Of a DNA stretch of 45,513 nucleotides, positions 36,826-45,513 are shown piece after piece. The translations under genes were made by a program, and so were the position numbers. Within the stretch, counting starts at the first letter, position 1. Each line of letters starts with the position of its first letter. The notes beneath the pieces are model-generated. The model was not told the DNA's origin, did no database searches, and saw only the letters and a list, made by a program, of their open reading frames with translations. The DNA is from Coemansia sp. RSA 1804 (taxonomy: Eukaryota; Kickxellomycota; Kickxellomycetes; Kickxellales; Kickxellaceae): positions 1 through 45,513 of the forward strand of contig JANBTH010000048.1 of the NCBI GenBank assembly GCA_027578815.1, given 5' to 3'.

Positions 36826-38496
36826 ATGCCCAAGAGAGAAGCGCCCGCACACCAGCGGCCCAAGCAGCAGAACAAATACGAGAGCAAGGGCAAGAACAAG
36901 AACAACGAAGAGGACGACTCGTCCTCGCGCGGACAGCAGCAGAAGCGGCAGCGCATGGAGCGGCAGAAGCAGCAGGCGACGGGGGAGCTGAAGCTGGAGG
37001 CGCGCAAGAAGTGGGAGGAGCTGCGGCGCGGCGACCTGGACCCGGAGGTGCGCAAAGCGAAGATGCAGGAGATGATGGAGCTGATCCAGGGGCGGATCAA
37101 GGAGATCACGTTCAAGCACGACATGAGCCGTGTGGTGCAGACGTGCCTCAAGTACGGGAGCAGCAGCCAGCGCGCATCGATAGCGGAGGAGCTGGACGGA
37201 ACGTACCTGGAGCTGTCGCGCAGCACGTACGGGCGGCACATCCTGGTGCGGCTGCTGAAGTACTGCCCGAAGCAGCGGCGCGCGATCATCGGCGCGTTCT
37301 ACGGACACGTGCGCAAGCTGGTGAGGCACAAGGACGCAGCGTCGGTGCTGGAGGAGTGCTACGCGGTCTACGCCAACGCAGCGCAGCGGTGGGACCTTGT
37401 GGCGGAGTTCTACGGCAACGAGTTTGCAGTGTTCAAGGACGGGAGCGCAGAAGGCAGCCTGGAGGCGGTGCTGGCGGCGCATCCGCAGAAGCGCGCAACG
37501 ATCCTCAGCGCGCTGCGGGCGACGGTGGTGCCGCTGCTGGAGAAGGGAACGGTGCAGTACTCGATCGTGCACCGCGCGCTGCTCGACTACATCCGGCACG
37601 CCGACGCGAAGGAGCGGCAGGAGGTCATCGAGACGATGCGCGAGCTGGTGGTGGAGATTCTGCACACGCGCGAGGGCGCGCAGGCGGGGATGCTGTGTCT
37701 GCTGCACGGGACGCCCAAGGACCGCAAGGCGATTGTGAAGGCGATGAAGCCGTATCTGCGCAAGATCTGCTGCGAGGAGCACGGGTACGCAGTGCTTGTG
37801 GAGGCGCTCGACTGCGTGGACGACACGGTGTTCATGGCGAAGGCGGTGCTGCAGGACGTCGGCGACATGGTTGGCGAGCTGCTGGGCGACCAGTACGGGC
37901 GGCGCGTGCCGCTGTATGTGCTTGCTGGGCGCAACGCGCAGTACGTCGGCAGCGAGGCGCTGCGGGTGCTGGCGGCCGGCGATGCGGTGCGCGCCGAGAC
38001 AAGCAAGAAGGACGCGGCGCAGCGGCAGCGCGAGCTGCGCGCGAGCTTCGTGGGCGCGATGGCGCAGTGGGTGGCGGCCAACGCACGGGCCGCCGTGTTC
38101 GAGCCGTTCCTGAGCCAGGCCGTGGCCGAGACGCTGGTGCACGAGGACGGCGCGCCGGGCGCGGCGTGGGCGGCGGTGCGCGCGCTGCTGGCGGCCGACG
38201 ACGAAACGGCCATGCGCGTGCTGACCGATGCCGTGGCCAACCGCGTGGTGACGACCTGCATCAAGGCGCGCGACGCGTATGCGCGCGATGTTCTGGAGGC
38301 GCTGGCTGCCGACGGCGCCGGGCGGCTGCGCGCGGCGGCGTGTGCCGGCGCCTTCCCGGTGCGCGCGCTGCTGGAGGCGCCGGCCACCGCGCAGCGCACG
38401 CGCCAGCTCCTCGCCGACGCGGCCGGCAGCATCCGCGACGCCATGGCCGGCGCCGAGCGCAAGCGCACCTTCGAGGCGATCCTGGCGGGCCTGTGA
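36826..38496 (+). CDS. PUF6: Puf6/PUM3 nucleolar pumilio-repeat protein
   Basis: A 556-residue protein of the Puf6/PUM3 family, nucleolar RNA-binding proteins needed for 60S ribosomal subunit assembly. The first about 60 residues are highly basic and polar (nucleolar targeting). Pumilio-type alpha repeats run from about 85 to the end; the first read IKEITFKHDMSRVVQTCLKY, SRSTYGRHILVRLLKYC and LVRHKDAASVLEECY. Specificity residues of classical PUF proteins are not preserved, as expected for this subfamily, which binds without strict sequence preference. ATG 36826 is preferred; an upstream in-frame ATG would add a hydrophobic leader not seen in the family. The gene is extremely GC-rich, so its other frames are open but spurious. 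It converges on RMD5 with an 80-bp gap. Confidence 0.91.
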   Translation: MPKREAPAHQRPKQQNKYESKGKNKNNEEDDSSSRGQQQKRQRMERQKQQATGELKLEARKKWEELRRGDLDPEVRKAKMQEMMELIQGRIKEITFKHDMSRVVQTCLKYGSSSQRASIAEELDGTYLELSRSTYGRHILVRLLKYCPKQRRAIIGAFYGHVRKLVRHKDAASVLEECYAVYANAAQRWDLVAEFYGNEFAVFKDGSAEGSLEAVLAAHPQKRATILSALRATVVPLLEKGTVQYSIVHRALLDYIRHADAKERQEVIETMRELVVEILHTREGAQAGMLCLLHGTPKDRKAIVKAMKPYLRKICCEEHGYAVLVEALDCVDDTVFMAKAVLQDVGDMVGELLGDQYGRRVPLYVLAGRNAQYVGSEALRVLAAGDAVRAETSKKDAAQRQRELRASFVGAMAQWVAANARAAVFEPFLSQAVAETLVHEDGAPGAAWAAVRALLAADDETAMRVLTDAVANRVVTTCIKARDAYARDVLEALAADGAGRLRAAACAGAFPVRALLEAPATAQRTRQLLADAAGSIRDAMAGAERKRTFEAILAGL

Positions 38497-38575
38497 GCGC
38501 GGCTCCGGCCGCTCGTTCCATTCCGCTTTTCCCCTAGTCGCTCACTATAGTAATCACTTCAATAAACCAGCCCGC

Positions 38576-39778
38576 CTAAAAGTACACCCGGCGCGCGTCC
38601 GACAGCACCGACAGTCCCGGGCAGTAGGGGCACTTGAAGCGCCCTGACGCGATGGACCCTGGGCGCACGCCCCGCGCGAGCTTGTCCAGCGACGCCTTGC
38701 AGACCACGTGGCCGCACGGCATCATCATTGGCGGGTTGTCGCGCGTGGCCTGCTCCTTGGACACGGGACACGCGAACACCGAGTGGAAGCGCATGGCGTC
38801 GGGCAGCGGCACCTCCACCGGCAGCTCGTTCTGCTGCGACCACTCGATGCGCTTGTCGCGCAGCAGCCCCGACACCTTGCACACAACAGGCAGCGCGCGC
38901 GCGCCGGCCGCAACCGTCACGCTGAGCGGCGACGCCGCCGCCAGCCCCAGCAGCGTGCAGAACGCGCCGGCAAACGCGTGCGCGCCGTCCTCCCACCGCC
39001 GCTCGCCAAACAGCGCCGCGTACGGCGACGAGCCGAGCCGCCTGGCGTAGATGAAGATGCCCATCAGGTGCTCGATCTCCGCCAGCTGCCGAGTCGCGAA
39101 CCGCGGGAACCACTCGCGCGCATACGCCAGCGCGTCGCCCGCCTGGCCCGCCTCCACCAGCTGCAGAAACCGGAGCCGGTGCAGCGCAAACTCCAGCTGC
39201 GCCAGATCCGCTGCCTCCAGCCGCCGCCGGTTGGCCACCGCCCACGCTATCGCCGCCGACAGCTCGTGCCGCGGCGCGCGTCGCATCTCCGCAACCGTGC
39301 CGTACATCTCCTCGAACTGCGCCTTCGTGTCCTCCGGCAGCTGCAGCCTCGCTTCCGCCGCAAACCGCCTGGCCGTCTCGAAGTCGCCCTCGCGCAGAAA
39401 GTGCACCAGAATCGTCTGCGCCAGCACCTCCCGCTTGTCCTCGAACGCCCGCGACTCTGCCACGCCGCCCAGATCCAGCTTGAACGTCTTGTCCACCAGC
39501 TTGCCGTACTTTGACACGTTTGTGTACAGCTCCTTCAGCTGCTCGCTGCTGGTTGTCTGGCTGCGCTCCACCTGCGCCAGCAGCGTCTTTGCAACCGCCT
39601 CTCTGTGGGTGGAATTGCAATTGTCGTCGCCATCGCCTGCTGTGGCAATCGATTCTGAAAGCTGGTTCCGCGCCGTCTCGAGCGCCTTGAGCGCTGCGTC
39701 CACTGCATTGAGCACCTTCTGCGATGCGCCTGCCTGGTGCTTGGCCAGCTTCTCGTTGTTTCTTATGAGCGTGTCCAT
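38576..39778 (-). CDS. RMD5: RMD5/GID2, RING subunit of the GID/CTLH E3 ligase
   Basis: A 400-residue protein of the RMD5/RMND5 family. With Gid9/MAEA it forms the catalytic RING pair of the GID/CTLH ubiquitin ligase, which in yeast degrades gluconeogenic enzymes. An N-terminal coiled-coil-like region (about 1-110) precedes the LisH/CTLH-CRA segment (about 135-310; ILVHFLREGDFETARRFAAE, LEFALHRLRFLQLVEAG). The C-terminal atypical RING (about 335-395) reads HSVFACPVSKEQ, MMMPCGHVVCKASLDKLARG and FKCPYCP. Length equals yeast and animal orthologs (about 390-420). The start is the first ATG. Its 3' end faces that of Puf6. Confidence 0.93.
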   Translation of the reverse strand: MDTLIRNNEKLAKHQAGASQKVLNAVDAALKALETARNQLSESIATAGDGDDNCNSTHREAVAKTLLAQVERSQTTSSEQLKELYTNVSKYGKLVDKTFKLDLGGVAESRAFEDKREVLAQTILVHFLREGDFETARRFAAEARLQLPEDTKAQFEEMYGTVAEMRRAPRHELSAAIAWAVANRRRLEAADLAQLEFALHRLRFLQLVEAGQAGDALAYAREWFPRFATRQLAEIEHLMGIFIYARRLGSSPYAALFGERRWEDGAHAFAGAFCTLLGLAAASPLSVTVAAGARALPVVCKVSGLLRDKRIEWSQQNELPVEVPLPDAMRFHSVFACPVSKEQATRDNPPMMMPCGHVVCKASLDKLARGVRPGSIASGRFKCPYCPGLSVLSDARRVYF

Positions 39779-40261
39779 TCCGCTGGTTAAACCAATTGCA
39801 GGCAGTAAAAGTATGTGATGTCGAGTAGTAGTAGTTGAAAAATATGAATGTTGGCTTGATTACTCGCGCATAGAATATATAAAAGTTTATTGAGAGGAAA
39901 GGAGAAAAAGGAGAGGACAAGGCGCAAGGGGCAGCTGCTGAGAATGATGATGGTGCTTTTTGTTGTGCCGTGGGAATGAATCAATAAAAAATGTTTGTTA
40001 GGGCTTGCTCGCTCCAACGTGACACAAGCCGAAAAGACCCCACAACTCTACGGCCTACGAAATGCTGCCGCGCGCTCTGCCAAATATCGGCCTCATCGTC
40101 AGCCAACCCCCTCACAATATCATGAAGAGGTTCTGGTTTTCATTATCATTCTATTACTGCTGCGATTTGTCTGACCGCTCTCCCCGCTCCTTGCTTTCGC
40201 TTTCCTCTTATGAGGAGCGAGAGCGAGAAAATGGGAGATGGTGCCTTGGTTTTAGTGGTCC
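39779..40261. other. Spacer upstream of RMD5
   Basis: 483 bp. Minus-strand promoter of RMD5 and 3' region of the small frame at 40262-40528. No other gene recognised. Confidence 0.4.
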
Positions 40262-40528
40262 TTAATCCAGCACAGATCGATCTGGTGCTGCAGACGTCAT
40301 TGAGTTTAGCGGCCGGCGTGTGTTTTCTTCTTCGTGTCCACGCTGCGCTGCCGGCGTTCTGTTGCCAGACATTGCTGGCATTGTCGTTGCCACCAGCTCC
40401 TCGAGTAGTTGCTGTCTTGCCCTTGTGGCCGACACGCCCATATCCATGCTATACACAAGAATGCTGGACGGGCTGTTGAGTATGTACCACAGCGTCTGCT
40501 GCCTTGCCCGAATGTGGTAGTTGTTCAT
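40262..40528 (-). CDS. Small unknown protein (88 aa)
   Basis: A minus-strand frame from ATG 40528. The first about 55 residues are moderately hydrophobic and look folded (NNYHIRARQQTLWYILNSPS, then VYSMDMGVSATRARQQLLEEL); the last about 35 are polar and disordered. The region is much more GC-rich than the surrounding spacer, which supports coding. The frame stays open upstream without an ATG, and a CCTGTTTTCAAG stretch just before the start could be a 3' splice site, so a short 5' exon may be missing. No family recognised. Confidence 0.45.
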   Translation of the reverse strand: MNNYHIRARQQTLWYILNSPSSILVYSMDMGVSATRARQQLLEELVATTMPAMSGNRTPAAQRGHEEENTRRPLNSMTSAAPDRSVLD

Positions 40529-41272
40529 TGGGTCTATATTTTTCTTGAAAACAGGTGAAATGAATTCGAATTGCAAATGAAAAACTGGGAAAAAAAGGAG
40601 GAGGAATAAGGAAGGATATTAAAGATTGCTCAGTCAAACTTTCGTTAATAGCGGGTGCTGGACAAGCCTACTTTATGCACTGGAAGGTGTGTTTCATTGT
40701 AGAGAGCCAATAAAACGCAATACACCTTATTGTTTAAACGTAAGGCGGGCCTTTCCCCCACAAACCTAGCTTCATTTACCGCCTTTTATTAAATAGAAAT
40801 TCAAAGTGCTAACAGGCAGTGCACTCCAGGCAGATGTGGATGCGCAACATATAATAAAGTATGTAAATGCATACCACGGGTTTTGAATATTAACACATAT
40901 TAGTTCTAGTATTACAAATGTAATTATAATTAGAGATACGATTATCTTTGTTTGTTACCTGTAAGATTAATATTATCACTTCAATAACGTGTGTTACATG
41001 TAAAAAGTTATATGCCAGAAATGGCCTAGTAATTTAGCGATGGGGTTTAGGCGTGGATAAACCGTCTGAGCTTATTCATTACCTGAAAATGACTCAAGAT
41101 ATTTTAGCGTGATCCCAAAGTCGGAACCGGACAATCATACTCAAATAAGAGGGCGAGACGACACATTAAAAAGAAATTCAACTGTATTTTTTTTATTCCA
41201 GAAAGAAAAAAAATGGAAATATAAATTTACTGACCAAACCCCCCTCCCACCCCCGCTCACTTCTAAACTCGT
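40529..41272. other. Intergenic, about 740 bp
   Basis: AT-rich spacer between the small unknown frame and the 3' end of UBE2C. A moderately GC-rich patch at about 41020-41160 contains no clear frame; I could not fold it into a tRNA or convincing snoRNA. Confidence 0.4.
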
Positions 41273-41731
41273 CTAACACCGCTCAGCCGCGTTCTCGCGA
41301 TAGTGTCTCAGCAGCACACGCTTGTACTCGTCCTGGTTGTCCCACAGACGCGCTGCCTGGCCATTCAGCGGACTTGCCGGATTCGGATCCCCAAGCAGCG
41401 TCTGCAGCGAAAGTAAAATCGTCTGCACATTGTAGACAGCCGACCACTTCTCCTTGAGGATATCCAGGCAGATATTGCCGTGGTCGTCAACGTTTGGATG
41501 CCAGCAGGGCGTGTCAAACGTGATTGTTGGCGCTGTAAACGGATAGTCTGCTGGAAACCGCAAGCACAGCTTGTACTTGAGCCCCTCGTACGCTGTGCCT
41601 TGCGCTCCCTCAATCGTCCCTACCCAGCTGAGGATATCGTCATCCTGCGGAAACGCCGAAATTCCCTGCAGATTCGCCATCATAAGCGACATTAGCTCGC
41701 TCTGCAGGCGCTTTGCAACCGCTGGATCCAT
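41273..41731 (-). CDS. UBE2C: Ubiquitin-conjugating enzyme E2 C (APC/C E2)
   Basis: A 152-residue E2 of the UBE2C/UbcH10 (yeast Ubc11) class, which loads ubiquitin onto substrates of the anaphase-promoting complex to drive mitotic exit. Subfamily signatures are clear: [14 protein letters not shown] at the N-terminus, [18 protein letters not shown], the HPN motif at 78-80 and catalytic Cys88 in [16 protein letters not shown], then [15 protein letters not shown] 41731 begins just before the family's conserved first helix. The frame is open about 60 nt upstream without ATG, and CTAACAG lies there, so an upstream exon coding the usual N-terminal extension is possible. The flanks are AT-rich and the gene moderately GC-rich. 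Confidence 0.92.
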   Translation of the reverse strand: MDPAVAKRLQSELMSLMMANLQGISAFPQDDDILSWVGTIEGAQGTAYEGLKYKLCLRFPADYPFTAPTITFDTPCWHPNVDDHGNICLDILKEKWSAVYNVQTILLSLQTLLGDPNPASPLNGQAARLWDNQDEYKRVLLRHYRENAAERC

Positions 41732-42180
41732 CTCTTTGACTTTATTGAAACCTGTTAGCCGGGCCGATGAAAAGGGCTTTAAATTAAACAAACAAAAAGG
41801 GCTAATTAAAGCTGGTGCAAAAAAATAAATAAATAACGCAAACGATGCAAAGAACAGAAAGGTGAAAAAATATAAAGAAAGGCAAGCTCACTTTTTTGTT
41901 TACGTTTTTGTTTACGCTTTTTTATCCAATAAATAAAATTGATCAAATTATCAATCAGAATTGGTTGACGCAGCATTAACAGCTTGTGCTGAAAGTGCGT
42001 TTATGTTGAATATTCGATTATCGCTCTGATCACTGGTTATAGAAAACAACTAATCCTTTATTGTAAACAAACCGGCTAAAAGTTCTGTTACACCTTTTCT
42101 CTTCATCCCGTTCTTGTGAAATTCACTTCTTATTCTTATTCTGCTTTTTTCATACTTCTTTTTAAATTACATTACTTACT
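41732..42180. other. Divergent promoter between UBE2C and the FunK1-type locus
   Basis: 449 bp AT-rich. It may contain a short 5' exon of UBE2C; a pyrimidine-rich stretch leads to ATG 42181. Nothing else recognised. Confidence 0.4.
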
Positions 42181-43642
42181 ATGACTGCAAAGCGTACCGG
42201 CCAAAAAGCAATGACAGGCACAGCTGCTAGTCAATTGGTGCCAAAGAATGCTCCGAACAAGCGCCATCGCAGCAATGCAGAGAACGAGGTTGAGAAGGAG
42301 AACATCAACATTGCTGAACAACAACTCATCGATTATAGACTACAGACACCAAAGAATCGTGCAACTGGCGGAAGGGGAGATGCTGATATCGAGTATACAG
42401 CCAGGCAGGCAAAGAAAGATAGGCACTTACGAGGAGTCAGCCCAACGCTACTCATGGTCATATAAACAAACAAACCGAGCACTAAGTAATTGGATGAAAT
42501 AGCTGTTTTTACGGTCATTAGGTCTGAACTCTCTGTCTAACCGTGGAAACCCATTCATTAGTTCCAAAGGCGCAACGTGACATGGGGGCAGAATACCAAG
42601 TTCGCAAGATGCTGCGCACAAATATTCAAGATGTGCTAAAGCTTGCACGACCAACTAGTAAGAGCAGAGCATCAATGGCAATGTCCATAGGCAAGCATAT
42701 AGCTACCGATTTGGAACTACGCCTGACACCCCAGCTTCAGCATCAGCCACAGCCTTGACGGAGCTTGCGACTAGCGGCGTCTCAGTTTCTCAAGGATTCT
42801 CAATTGGATAGACACATTATTTCAAAAAGCGACTGTGCGATCCACAAAGCAATTGGCAAATCACAGGCCAAACTGCAGAATTATGAGGCATACACAGATC
42901 ACACTCGTCGGTTGGACTATTGGTTTAATAGCCTGAAAACGTGGATCATGCACGACTACTGGACAAACAGTGCTGATAGACCTGAGCGTCAGACGTACAG
43001 GCCGATGCAAGCCTTTCATCTTTTTGTTGCACAGTCTATCCGATCCCATCTGGGCGACACTGCACAAGGAAACACACCAAATGGCGTTGTTGGGCCACCA
43101 CGGCTGATTCTGCCATATGAGCATGTAGACGTCAAATCCTTTGGGACCGACGATATGACGAGGTCGGATATCGGACTAGCTGTCAGTAAAATGGATGCAG
43201 ATGCTGCATCGGTCGAAGGAAGACCATACAACAACGAGCAATTTGCAGTTGTTGAAGCAAAATCAAGCGCATCGAAAGCAACAGCGGAATTGGCTGCCAG
43301 TGCTGCGTTGTCGACGGCCGATGAGCAAGACGAAAAGCTGGATGCCAACACGGTTCAGGCATTTAAGCAGCTCTTTTTGTACACAAGACAGGTGTACGCC
43401 AACCAGTGCGACCGCCGCTTTATGTGGGGTATCGCTGCCTGCGATACCCGAGTTCGTGCATATGTTGTTACCAGTGGCAAAGTGCTGGCATCACACGAAA
43501 TGGACACCAGCACAGAAAAAAGATGCAGGAAACACATCCAGCTTCTGGTCAATTGGTTGATGTGCGACTGGCAGCAGCTGAGTTTCAATTCGTTGGTCAG
43601 ATGGCTCAAGAATCTCAATTGCTGGGAGGTTGATGTTTATAA
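42181..43642 (+). pseudogene. FunK1-type protein gene, N-terminal part only, disrupted
   Basis: The locus resembles the N-terminal half of FunK1 fungal-type kinases, which carry a nuclease-like region before the kinase. The best part is an open frame from about 42765 to the element at 43643: RRLDYWFNSL, SDIGLAV, FAVVEAKSS (D...ExK of a PD-(D/E)xK-like fold), then FKQLFLYTRQVYANQCDRRF and WGIAACDTRVRAYVV, matching the segment before FunK1 kinase domains. Upstream, ATG 42181 starts a good frame (EKENINIAEQQLIDYRLQTP) that needs a +1 shift near 42418-42424 and splicing of 42486-42561 (GTAATT donor, TCTAAC branch, TTAG acceptor) to join the next block. An in-frame TGA sits at 42756-42758. The kinase domain is absent: coding ends at the Tc1-like element. 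A decayed gene is the best reading; sequencing errors or extra introns are alternatives. Confidence 0.6.
42486..42561 (+). other. Candidate intron in the FunK1-type locus
   Basis: GTAATT donor at 42486, TCTAAC branch site at about 42537-42542 and acceptor TTAG ending at 42561, 76 nt. Removing it joins two protein-like blocks in phase (codon split after first base). Confidence 0.45.
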
Positions 43643-43790
43643 TAGTCTTTATAGTTATTTTTTACTAAAATTATATCTCCAACTACCTACAGAAAACCTC
43701 TTTCTTTATAGTGAATATCACTGCTTTTTATAGCCACCGATCATCTACTATTCAAAAGAATACACTACTAAAAATCGAATCCTATTTAGA
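43643..43790 (+). repeat. Left terminal inverted repeat
   Basis: Imperfect inverse of 45121-45268; strongest matches at 43690-43775 (ATTCAAAAGAATAC and GTGAATATCA segments). Confidence 0.7.
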
Positions 43791-43906
43791 AAAATGTTAT
43801 TCACAATGGTATGAGTTGTTAACCTTTGCATCAAATGTTAACATCTCACATGTCATCATAACACTAAACCTGTCGTTCAGGGCATTTTTGAAACATATTT
43901 AAAGTC

Positions 43907-44089
43907 ATGGAGTGGCCTGCACAGTTTATAAATTTAAATTACTTAAAGAACATGTGGTTTCAGCTTAAGAATTGCCTTAACTATGAATGTGAAAAGCCAT
44001 CCAGGAAAACTGATGCAAATATGCTGAACGAGGAATTCAGGCTTGTCAGATATAACTTGATAAATAATATGATATGTTATTTATTCTAA
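43907..44089 (+). pseudogene. Tc1/mariner transposase C-terminal remnant
   Basis: A 60-residue relic starting MEWPAQFINLNYLKNMWFQL. It matches the conserved end of Tc1 transposases (WPAQSPDLNPIENLW). The third catalytic acid (Glu of the PIEN stretch) is replaced by Lys, and the frame is preceded by a stop at 43889-43891, so it is inactive. The catalytic domain upstream is missing; only about 110 bp separate it from the TIR. Confidence 0.68.
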
Positions 44090-44270
44090 AGAAAACAAAC
44101 ATTCTACTTTGCTGTTTCTATTTCTTCCTTTTTATAATGCTTTATTCCTTTCATTTGCTGATATATTTCTTGTGGTATCTCTGTGTGAACTTGGGCAGAA
44201 CCATACTGAAATCAGACCATGTTGCTCCTGTCCTTCATGCATCAGAACATCACAGCACTGGAAAAGAGTT
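44040..44270 (+). repeat. Internal repeat arm 1
   Basis: Inverted with respect to about 44500-44720 (e.g. GATGCATGAAGGACAGGAGCAACATGG against GATGCATAAAGGACAGGGGCAACATGA), and partly repeated in direct orientation at about 44900-45060. Confidence 0.65.
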
Positions 44271-44499
44271 GCCAATAACTGATGAAAGGTTACCACCAAA
44301 ATAAAAAAATTTGTAAAATGCAGGTAAAAACAATTTAGTGTATTATAATTATTCTTTACTTAACAATGATAAAGAACAAAATGAATAGCTATATTCCAAG
44401 CAATTCAAAAAAGTTAACTGCATCAATCATTTTTAATCTCAATATTATTCTGATCAATAAATCCACAAATGTGTAATATTTGTTGCCAGTACTTTACCA

Positions 44500-44720
44500 T
44501 TAGGGCTCTCCAATAATGCTATTTGATGCATAAAGGACAGGGGCAACATGATCTAATTTCAGGATAATCCTTTACAAGTTTACATAAAGCTATTGCAGAA
44601 AATATGTCAGCAAGTGGAAGTAATGAATTGCTAAAAAAAGGAAAAAAAAACAACAAAGTAGAATATTTGTTATCTTTAGGATAAATAACATCTTATGTCA
44701 TTTATTAAGTTATTACCACC
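44500..44720 (-). repeat. Internal repeat arm 2 (inverted copy of arm 1)
   Basis: Reverse-complement copy of 44040-44270, separated from it by about 230 bp of unrelated AT-rich DNA. Matches include CAACAAAGTAGAAT and GGATAAATAACAT (mirrored at 44060-44110). Confidence 0.65.
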
Positions 44721-44899
44721 AACCTGAACTTGTTGTTTAGAGAATTTTAAAACATATTTGCATGTTTTTATCTTGCCTGTAGTCTAAGTAACATGTTTGC
44801 AAACACAAATGTTTAAAACATTGGCATGCTTATTCTAGCTATATTTTTTTACAATGCTCTAAGATCAAATTTGTTTTAAAATGCACTTAACAGACTGTT

Positions 44900-45060
44900 T
44901 AGGCTGTCATGTTTAACTTTATAAATAATATATAATGTTGTTTATTCTGGAGTGGAATGTAAACATTCTATTATATTTTCTTTCTTATCTTTTATATATT
45001 CTGTCCAATTTTGTCATGTGTTGGAATGTTGACTGTGATATCTCCATGAGAATGTTGGTC
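44900..45060 (+). repeat. Internal repeat, third copy (direct)
   Basis: Direct, more diverged copy of about 44040-44200: TATAAATAATAT, TGTTTATTCT, AAACATTCTA and TGATATCTCC have counterparts in the first copy. Confidence 0.5.
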
Positions 45061-45120
45061 ATGACTATTATGAGACTAAACTGTTATAATAACATATAAT
45101 AGTGTTAACATTTTTCTATA

Positions 45121-45268
45121 TAGAATGTAATTATTAGTAGGGTATTCTTTTGAATAGTGAATAATCAGCAGCTATAAAAAGCACTGATATTCACTGAAAA
45201 AAGAGGTTGCCACTAGGTAGTTTTGAAAATGTTATTTTACTTAAAAAAATAAGCATCATAAAAGTCAT
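45121..45268 (-). repeat. Right terminal inverted repeat
   Basis: Imperfect inverse of 43643-43790. Confidence 0.7.
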
Positions 45269-45275
45269 ATTGAAC

Positions 45276-45449
45276 CTATTTCCTATCTCTGTTATCTTGC
45301 AAACCTGATTTCATCATAGAAATTTTATATCTGCTCTTACAATCTAATGTAGGACAATTTCCCTTAAAAGTATGAGAGATTATTTCATGCTTTCCACATT
45401 TTTCAAAGCAACATACTGTTGAATCAAACCTTCCACAATGGAACTCCAT
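45276..45449 (-). CDS. Cysteine-rich small frame (57 aa), doubtful
   Basis: A short minus-strand frame just outside the right TIR with a Cys/His pattern (FHCGRFDSTVCCFEKCGKHE, then NCPTLDCKSRY) that could be a zinc-binding module or a fragment of another transposon. It starts at ATG 45449 right after a stop. No family recognised; chance is possible. Confidence 0.2.
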   Translation of the reverse strand: MEFHCGRFDSTVCCFEKCGKHEIISHTFKGNCPTLDCKSRYKISMMKSGLQDNRDRK

Positions 45450-45513
45450 TGTAAACTATCTATTAATCATTTTTTTAAAAATAATTAATTGGCCATTTCT
45501 GCACTGAAAGGTC

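Larger units (their letters stand above)
43643..45268. mobile_element. Degenerate Tc1/mariner element with long TIRs
   Basis: About 1.63 kb bounded by imperfect inverted repeats of about 150 bp. The left end (43643-43790) reversed and complemented matches 45121-45268, including GTATTCTTTTGAATAGT, GCTATAAAAAGCA and GATATTCACT stretches. Inside, the plus strand keeps a Tc1 transposase C-terminal signature (EWPAQFINLNYLKNMW). Internal segments are duplicated in both orientations. TA dinucleotides lie near both ends, as expected for Tc1 targets, but exact ends are uncertain by several bases. No complete transposase remains. Confidence 0.72.

Noticed and set aside
36799..38537. Long alternative frames over Puf6 (447 codons antisense, 508 codons in another sense frame)
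   Set aside because: Shadows of the GC-rich Puf6 gene; products are low-complexity Arg/Ala/Gly-rich.
38559..39920. A 453-codon frame overlapping RMD5 on the same strand
   Set aside because: Other reading frame of RMD5, which has a convincing RING and CTLH region; this frame is Gly/Ala-rich with no domain.
41020..41160. Possible small RNA (snoRNA- or tRNA-like) in the spacer
   Set aside because: Some box-like words occur, but no cloverleaf, no internal promoter boxes and no consistent C/D or H/ACA arrangement could be drawn.
44074..44304. A 76-codon frame inside the Tc1-like element
   Set aside because: Lies in the internal repeat arm, begins with AT-driven Phe/Leu-rich sequence, and does not match the transposase.

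Overview
The window is from a eukaryote, almost certainly a fungus from an early-diverging lineage. Genes are mostly long single-exon frames on both strands, separated by AT-rich spacers, with no bacterial operon structure. The best guess is Kickxellomycotina (a Coemansia- or Linderina-like genome). The basis is a secreted S1 (trypsin-fold) protease array, a metazoan-type site-2 protease, a FunK1-type locus, several divergent F-box-like proteins, and short introns (about 75-130 nt) in the few places where splicing seems needed. This placement is inference from gene content, not a phylogeny. I see no tRNA, rRNA or CRISPR.

Layout. 0-4.2 kb: the 3' end of one cytochrome P450 and a complete tandem paralog. 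4.4-8 kb: a site-2 protease (MBTPS2 type) and a membrane-anchored short-chain dehydrogenase, both on the minus strand. 8.5-12.1 kb: two tandem F-box-like paralogs. 12.5-15.3 kb: the splicing factor PRP17/CDC40 and an ER FKBP-type isomerase, transcribed divergently. 15.4-19.9 kb: three tandem secreted S1 serine proteases. 20-24 kb: an AT-rich block with a third F-box-like gene and two small tandem paralogs of 74 and 73 residues from an unrecognised family. 24.3-27.9 kb: an SNG1/DUF3533 membrane protein and a GH18 chitinase, divergent. 28.8-33.8 kb: two 7TM receptor-like paralogs flanking two small candidate genes, one with a ubiquitin-like C-terminal half. 34.3-41.8 kb: an HMG-box factor, Puf6, the GID E3 subunit RMD5/GID2, a small unknown frame and an APC/C-type E2 (UBE2C). 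42.2-45.3 kb: a decayed FunK1-type gene truncated by a degenerate Tc1/mariner element with about 150-bp terminal inverted repeats and an internal inverted duplication.

Housekeeping genes (PRP17, Puf6, RMD5, UBE2C, FKBP, S2P) are GC-rich. The lineage-specific duplicates (proteases, F-box-like, 7TM, small paralogs, FunK1) are more AT-rich and sit in tandem arrays. The most novel items are the two small paralogs at 22.9-23.85 kb, the non-tryptic pockets and shared C-terminal tail of the protease array, the paired 7TM proteins with identical last four residues, and the structured Tc1 relic inside the FunK1 locus.
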